Assembly (NCBI RefSeq): GCF_023073355.1
Contig: NZ_JADPJI010000009.1
Span: forward strand, 1 to 64,000
From: Bradyrhizobium sp. 199
GTDB taxonomy: Bacteria; Pseudomonadota; Alphaproteobacteria; Rhizobiales; Xanthobacteraceae
Direction: 5' to 3'
DNA length: 64,000 nt
This document shows, in pieces, positions 59,463 through 64,000 of this stretch (its first letter is position 1; each line of letters opens with the position of its first letter). The notes beneath the pieces were generated by a model, which worked only from the letters and a program-made list of their open reading frames with translations, searched no databases and was not told the origin of the DNA. The position numbers and the translations under genes were made by a program.

Positions 59463-60077
59463 ATGTTCAAGGCCTTGAAACGTCGGGAGAAACTCCGGTC
59501 CGATTTATTTCTGGCAGCGGAGCGGATGATAGCGGACCGTGGATTATCCGGCCTGAAAACCCGCGATCTCGCCCGCGAGATCGGCTGCGCCAATGGCGCG
59601 GTCTACAATCTCGTGGCCGACATGGACGAGCTGATCCTGCGCGTGGGCTCGCGCACGCTGCACCGGCTCGACCAGGCCCTCAGCGCCGCGGTCCCCAGGG
59701 GCGAGGCAATGCCGCAACAGACGCTGGTCCGCGTCGCCCTCGCCTATTGCGATTTCGCTGCGGAAAATCTCCAGCTCTGGCGCGCGTTGTTCGAGCACCG
59801 CATGGAGGCCGACAAGATCGTCCCCGACTGGTCCGTCGAAGACCAGATGCAACTGTTCCGCCACATCTACCAGCCGTTGGCCACACTATTTCCGAAGCGC
59901 AGCCCCGAGGAGCTCGGCATCACGGCGCGCAGCCTGTTCTCGGCGGTGCATGGCATGGTGGCGCTGGGACTGGAGCAGAAGCTGGTTGCCGTACCGCTGC
60001 CGGCGCTGCGCGAAGAAATCGCTCGCCTCGTGCGAGCGATGATCGACGGACTGGCCGCGCACGGAGGCGGCGCCTGA
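59463..60077 (+). CDS. TetR/AcrR-family transcriptional regulator
   Basis: 204 residues from MFKALKRREKLRSDLFLAAERM. HTH: 'AERMIADRGLSGLKTRDLAREIGCANGAVYNLVADMDELILRV' with helix 3 carrying NGAVYNLVADMDEL. The ligand domain has a conserved YCDFAAENLQLWRALFEHR of AcrR regulators with a C-terminal TetR_C type ('LFSAVHGMVALGL'). Divergent from the PspA-like operon; three palindromes lie between. Possible ligand: a membrane-active compound. Confidence 0.92.
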   Translation: MFKALKRREKLRSDLFLAAERMIADRGLSGLKTRDLAREIGCANGAVYNLVADMDELILRVGSRTLHRLDQALSAAVPRGEAMPQQTLVRVALAYCDFAAENLQLWRALFEHRMEADKIVPDWSVEDQMQLFRHIYQPLATLFPKRSPEELGITARSLFSAVHGMVALGLEQKLVAVPLPALREEIARLVRAMIDGLAAHGGGA

Positions 60078-60152
60078 CTAAAATTTCGCCTGTCCCATCG
60101 CGTGCGGCACGCTTAGCTTCGCGGCGTCCCGTCATCTCTTTCGGAGCCTCCC

Positions 60153-61607
60153 ATGCCCCTCCTCATCCGCGGCGGCACCGTCGTCAATCATGATCATTCG
60201 CGCCGTGCGGACGTGCTGATCGATGGCGAGACCATCGTGGCAATCGGAGCATCGCTCGATGCGCCCACGGGTGCCGAGATTATCGACGCTGGCGGCGCCT
60301 ACATCATCCCGGGCGGGATCGATCCGCACACCCATCTCGAAATGCCGTTCATGGGCACCGTGACAGCCGACGATTTCGAATCGGGAACGAAGGCGGCGCT
60401 GACCGGCGGCACCACCATGGTGGTGGATTTCTGCCTGCCCGATCCCGGCCAGTCGATGCTCGCGGCCTACCAGGAATGGCGGCACAAATCCGAGAAGGCG
60501 GCCTCCGACTACGGCTTCCACATGGCGGTGACATCGTGGTCGAAGCAGATCCATGACGAGATGGAAACCGTGGTCAAAACCTACGGCATCAACACCTTCA
60601 AACATTTCATGGCCTACAAGGGCGCGCTGATGGTGAACGACGACGAGCTCTACAACTCGTTCGCCCGCTGCGCCCATCTCGGCGCCATGCCGGTGGTACA
60701 CGCCGAGAACGGCGACGTGGTCGCCTTGATGCAGGAGGCGCTGATCGCGCGCGGCGTCACGGGCCCCGAGGGGCACGCTTATTCGCGACCACCAGAGGTC
60801 GAGGGCGAAGCCACCAACCGAGCCATCATGATCGCGGACATGACGGGCACGCCGGTCTACATCGTGCACACCAGCTGCCGCGAGGCGCATGAAGCAATCG
60901 CGCGGGCGCGCGCGGCCGGAAAGCGCGTCTATGGCGAGCCGCTGATCCAGCATCTGCTGCTCGATGCCGGCGAGTACCGGAGCAAGGACTGGGATCATTC
61001 CGCCCAGCGCGTGATGTCACCGCCGTTCCGCGACAAGTCCCATCAGGACAGTCTGTGGGCCGGCCTGCAATCCGGCTCGCTCCAGGTGGTCGCGACCGAC
61101 CATTGCGCCTTCACCACCCCGCAGAAGCGATTCGGCCTCGGCGACTTCAGGAAGATCCCGAACGGCACCGGCGGCCTCGAAGACCGCCTCGCGCTGCTGT
61201 GGACCGCGGGCGTCGCCACGGGACGGCTCACCAAGGAAGAATTCGTCGCGGTGACCTCGGCGAACATCGCCCGCATCCTCAACATCTATCCCCGCAAGGG
61301 CGCCGTCGCCGTCGGCTCGGATGCCGACATCGTGGTGTGGGATCCCAAGGCGACCAGGACCATCAGCGCCAAACGGCAGATGAGCCGGATCGACTACAAC
61401 GTCTTCGAGGGCTTTTCTTGCACGGGCGGCCCGGCTGCGACGGTGTCCCGTGGCCGTACCGTCTGGCAGGATGGTGATCTGCGCGCCAAGGCCGGCGACG
61501 GTCGCTACATCGAACGACCCGCGTTTTCACCGGTGCATATCGCCAACTCCACCTGGAAGGAGCTGACCGCCCCGCGCGCGGTCGAACGCTACGCGGTGAC
61601 GCCGTAG
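60153..61607 (+). CDS. hydA: Dihydropyrimidinase / D-hydantoinase
   Basis: 484 residues, the standard size. Metal site DPHTHLEMPF (His-x-His), carbamylated Lys in FKHFMAYKGALM, then VVHAENGD, 'TPVYIVHTSCREAHEAI' and 'VVATDHCAFTTPQKRFG' (Asp). 'GRTVWQDGDLRAKAGDGRYIER' is the C-terminal family end. It hydrolyses dihydrouracil/dihydrothymine in pyrimidine degradation. No pydA or beta-ureidopropionase gene lies beside it in the window. Confidence 0.95.
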   Translation: MPLLIRGGTVVNHDHSRRADVLIDGETIVAIGASLDAPTGAEIIDAGGAYIIPGGIDPHTHLEMPFMGTVTADDFESGTKAALTGGTTMVVDFCLPDPGQSMLAAYQEWRHKSEKAASDYGFHMAVTSWSKQIHDEMETVVKTYGINTFKHFMAYKGALMVNDDELYNSFARCAHLGAMPVVHAENGDVVALMQEALIARGVTGPEGHAYSRPPEVEGEATNRAIMIADMTGTPVYIVHTSCREAHEAIARARAAGKRVYGEPLIQHLLLDAGEYRSKDWDHSAQRVMSPPFRDKSHQDSLWAGLQSGSLQVVATDHCAFTTPQKRFGLGDFRKIPNGTGGLEDRLALLWTAGVATGRLTKEEFVAVTSANIARILNIYPRKGAVAVGSDADIVVWDPKATRTISAKRQMSRIDYNVFEGFSCTGGPAATVSRGRTVWQDGDLRAKAGDGRYIERPAFSPVHIANSTWKELTAPRAVERYAVTP

Positions 61608-61635
61608 CGACTCTCACGGCTCACCATTTCGGCTT

Positions 61636-63012
61636 TCACCACCGGCCGCTACCGTCGGTTCGCGCCAGGCCGACCGTTCTCGGCGGCACCGACCGGCGCG
61701 AGGCCGCGCGCGCCTGCTCGATCGAGAAACCCCGCTCAAGCCGCGCCGCGCTTGCGCGTAGCATCGCTGCGTCGAGCTTGCCCTGCCGCGCCCCGTCCAG
61801 GGCGCAGGCGAAGACGCGGTAGAACTGCGCGCCGTCATAGGCGACCAGCAGCAGATCGACCCCGGCATTGATCGCCTCGACCACCGCCTTGCAGACGTCG
61901 TTCTGGTAGATCGCGCCCATCACGAGGTCGTCCGTCATCACCACGCCCTGGTAACCCCATGTCTCGCGGATGACGCCCTCGACGACTCGTTTCGAATGCG
62001 ATGCGGCGTGATCGGGATCGACGGCGGTGAGCGTGACATGGCCGACCATGAGCGCGCTGTGCGAATGCGATAGCACGTCGCGGAACGGGAGCCAGTCGGA
62101 TTCCTCCAGCTCCTTCACCGGCGTGTCGAGCTTGGCGCTGAAATGATGTGTGTCGGCATGCACCCGGCCGATGCCCGGAAAATGCTTGAGCGTGGCACCG
62201 ACGCCTGACTGCTCCAGCCCGCGCACATAGGCGCTCGCAATCGTGCTGACGACGGCCGGATCGGTCGCGATCGCGCGCTGGCCGATCAGCGTGTGGAAGT
62301 CGAGCCGGTTACGCCGCGCCGGCGGCTTGAGGTCGAGCACAGGGGCGAGATTGAGGTTGACGCCGAGGTCCGCGAGCTCGCGGCCATGGATGCGGCCGAA
62401 CTCCTCGGCTTTGGCCTGCTGGTCGTCGGGAGCGAGTCCGGCCAGCGTCGCCAGCGCCGGCACTTTCGTCAGTGGCGGCGCGAGATGACCGACAATGCCG
62501 CCCTCTTGGTCCGCGGCGACCACCAGCGGTGGCAGGCCAGCGGCACGCCTGATATCTTGGAGCGACGCGATCTCGGCACGCAGCGCCTCGATCGTCCGTC
62601 CCCGGATGTTGTGCCGGGTGACATAGACGCCGCCGATCAGGCCCTGCTCGGCAAGGCGCGCGACCTCGGGAAACGAGGAATAGCCGACCATGAAGTGCGG
62701 CCCGAGCCGACGCGCTTCTGCCGCACTGACGCCGAGGACATCGTTCTTGCGCAGCTCGAACTTCAGATGCGCCGCAGACATCAGGACCGGCGGCAGGCAC
62801 CAGAGCATGACAAGCAGCTTGCCCGCCATGGTGCGCCAACGCCGTCTGTGCAGCAGGAGCAAGACGATCGCGATGCTTGCGACGACAAGCGCGATGTTTC
62901 CGGCGCCGCGCAACGCCACCAGATAAGGATCGCTCTTGTTTGCGGCCGCGAACGCGACCACAGGCGCGGCTAGCCAGAGCAGAATGAGGCCGGTACGGCG
63001 GAGCAATTGCAT
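61636..63012 (-). CDS. Membrane-anchored glycoside hydrolase family 3 (NagZ-like)
   Basis: 458 residues. Two or three N-terminal TM helices (~1-80) precede the GH3 domain. 'PHFMVGYSSFPEVARLAEQGLIGGVYVTRHNIRG', VVAADQEGGIVGHL, 'KHFPGIGRVHADTHHFSA' (the NagZ-type histidine general acid loop), and the nucleophile Asp in GVVMTDDLVMGAIY. This is the beta-N-acetylglucosaminidase type rather than a two-domain GH3. The membrane anchor and the substitution of the usual PG(H/D)GDT by PGIGRVHADTHH suggest a periplasmic, possibly polysaccharide- or peptidoglycan-directed role. Confidence 0.88.
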   Translation of the reverse strand: MQLLRRTGLILLWLAAPVVAFAAANKSDPYLVALRGAGNIALVVASIAIVLLLLHRRRWRTMAGKLLVMLWCLPPVLMSAAHLKFELRKNDVLGVSAAEARRLGPHFMVGYSSFPEVARLAEQGLIGGVYVTRHNIRGRTIEALRAEIASLQDIRRAAGLPPLVVAADQEGGIVGHLAPPLTKVPALATLAGLAPDDQQAKAEEFGRIHGRELADLGVNLNLAPVLDLKPPARRNRLDFHTLIGQRAIATDPAVVSTIASAYVRGLEQSGVGATLKHFPGIGRVHADTHHFSAKLDTPVKELEESDWLPFRDVLSHSHSALMVGHVTLTAVDPDHAASHSKRVVEGVIRETWGYQGVVMTDDLVMGAIYQNDVCKAVVEAINAGVDLLLVAYDGAQFYRVFACALDGARQGKLDAAMLRASAARLERGFSIEQARAASRRSVPPRTVGLARTDGSGRW

Positions 63013-63200
63013 GATGCATCACGTGTTGGGAGTGGCGACTGCTTCGCACCTATCAAAGCGAATCGCGCTCTGCGAGAGGCAAACGCGCGCCTGCACGAAA
63101 TCTGCAAAAAACTCCTGAAACCGTGCTGACGTTGATCCCGGCTTCTGCACAAGCACCGTTCAAAGTCCGTGATGTCACCATCACGAAAGGTCTTCCGGAT

Positions 63201-64000
63201 ATGACGAGCCTGGCTACGACGATCGTAGAGGAAATCAAACCGATGGGTCATTCCTCGATAGCGGCCAAGGTCGGCCTCGCGCTGGCGCTGGCCGCATTCG
63301 CCGACTGGCTGTTCTACGGGCAGCGGATCGGGCTATCCCTGTCGCTCTTTACGATCGCGCTCGCTGGCGTGTCGGCACTCTTCAATCATGCGGCACTGGA
63401 CTCGCGCCGCGCTCTGATCGGCTCGGCCATTCTCGTCACCGGTCTGGTGCCTGCTATCGAGGAGCTCAACACGCTCTCGTTCCTGGTCCTTGCTGCGTCG
63501 CTGGCGATTGCGCTGCTGCTCGTGACCAACGCGGAAACGACCGGGCTCGCCGACCGCGTCCGTGCGCTGCGCAACTTCGTCCTGCTTGGACCCTTCAGGT
63601 TCTTCCTCGATGCGCCCCAGGCGTTGAACGCCTCGGCGTTCACCCGCGGCTTCGCGCTGTGGCTGCTGCCGGCAACACTGAGCACCGTATTCATCGCGCT
63701 GTTCGCGGCGGCCAATCCGGTCATCGAGCAATGGGTGTCCCTGCTCAATCCAAAGCTCATCTTCGAATATGTCAGCATCCCGCGCGTGCTGTTCTGGGCC
63801 ATGATGCTCGCGCTGGTCTGGCCCTTCATCCATGTGCGCTGGCGGCGCAGGAAGATTATCGTCGCCACCGAAGCCGACGCCGTAGAGCCGCCCCCGCCCA
63901 CGCCCCTCGTCTCACCGGAGTTTGTGGGCCCCTCTACCATCCTGCGCTCGCTGATCCTGTTCAATCTGCTGTTCGCGGCGCAGTCGATTCTTGACGGCAT
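63201..64000 (+). CDS. DUF4173 integral membrane protein (partial, cut by window edge)
   Basis: The frame from ATG 63201 is open to the last base, giving at least 266 residues. An alternative start at 63243 (MGHSSIAAKVGLALALAAF) has a better-placed AGAGGA. At least six hydrophobic segments occur (for example AKVGLALALAAFADWLFY and IGSAILVTGLVPAI). DRVRALRNFVLLGPFRFFLD and TILRSLILFNLLFAAQSILD match the DUF4173 family of unknown function. Divergent from the GH3 gene; the C-terminus is outside the window. Confidence 0.85.
   Translation, partial: MTSLATTIVEEIKPMGHSSIAAKVGLALALAAFADWLFYGQRIGLSLSLFTIALAGVSALFNHAALDSRRALIGSAILVTGLVPAIEELNTLSFLVLAASLAIALLLVTNAETTGLADRVRALRNFVLLGPFRFFLDAPQALNASAFTRGFALWLLPATLSTVFIALFAAANPVIEQWVSLLNPKLIFEYVSIPRVLFWAMMLALVWPFIHVRWRRRKIIVATEADAVEPPPPTPLVSPEFVGPSTILRSLILFNLLFAAQSILDG

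Noticed and set aside
1..64000. tRNA genes, CRISPR arrays, integrases, insertion sequences, replication origin
   Set aside because: Scanned by eye for T-loop motifs, spaced direct repeats and transposase motifs and found none; a covariance-model search would settle tRNA and small RNA genes.

Overview
The window is GC-rich proteobacterial chromosome. It most resembles a Bradyrhizobium or close relative. This rests on the gene families present (polymeric GAF-GGDEF-EAL protein, fused indolepyruvate ferredoxin oxidoreductase, many FMN- and NAD-dependent oxidoreductases, a one-protein Lrp regulator next to it) and on at least six kinds of palindromic dispersed repeat between genes, a layout I associate with that genus. 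The genus call is inference. I see no tRNA, rRNA, CRISPR array, integrase or transposase.

Layout. 1-5.6 kb: an alpha/beta hydrolase, small exported proteins, a TPR protein, rpmJ (ribosomal L36), an amidohydrolase and a divergent SDR/HxlR pair. 5.8-9.5 kb: an accessory-looking stretch with small acidic proteins, a DUF2934 protein, a flavin oxidoreductase, a PAP2 phosphatase, short ORFs, and a pile of gene fragments (HxlR, MerR, zinc alcohol dehydrogenase) at 9.07-9.51 kb. 9.6-18.1 kb: haloacid dehalogenase, YbaK deacylase, class III cyclase, a solitary Bug-type binding protein, a LysR-controlled SDR-pirin-WrbA redox group and a PCMT-like methyltransferase.

18.2-29.9 kb is a compact exopolysaccharide locus: CelD-type acyltransferase, O-antigen ligase/ExoQ-type polymerase, a glycosyltransferase, two GT2 enzymes, a methyltransferase, a Wzz/BY-kinase-like protein with a degenerate nucleotide site, a WecG/TagA/CpsF transferase and GalE. 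No flippase, outer-membrane exporter or priming phosphoglycosyltransferase lies in the window.

30.1-34.5 kb holds a 1371-residue cyclic-di-GMP protein with five tandem GAF domains. 34.8-38.1 kb is a three-gene catabolic operon (Ldh2 dehydrogenase, FMN monooxygenase, fumarylacetoacetase-like hydrolase). 38.2-42.2 kb is a divergent Lrp regulator and indolepyruvate ferredoxin oxidoreductase. 42.4-51.4 kb covers a DUF3616 protein, D-amino acid aminotransferase, a GltIJKL-type amino-acid ABC transporter, an M20 dipeptidase and a second FMN monooxygenase, which together suggest amino-acid and peptide salvage. 51.5-57.8 kb has a ThDP decarboxylase-like enzyme, a GFA protein that has lost three family cysteines, an old yellow enzyme, an aldehyde dehydrogenase and an SDR. 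58-60.1 kb is a small envelope-stress-like group (zinc ribbon, YiaAB, PspA-like) divergent from a TetR regulator, with three matching palindromes between them. The window ends with a dihydropyrimidinase, a membrane-anchored GH3 hydrolase and a cut-off DUF4173 membrane protein.

The candidates most worth follow-up are the flippase-less polysaccharide locus with its pseudo-kinase-like Wzz protein, the TetR/PspA/YiaAB/zinc-ribbon group, and the five-GAF signalling protein.
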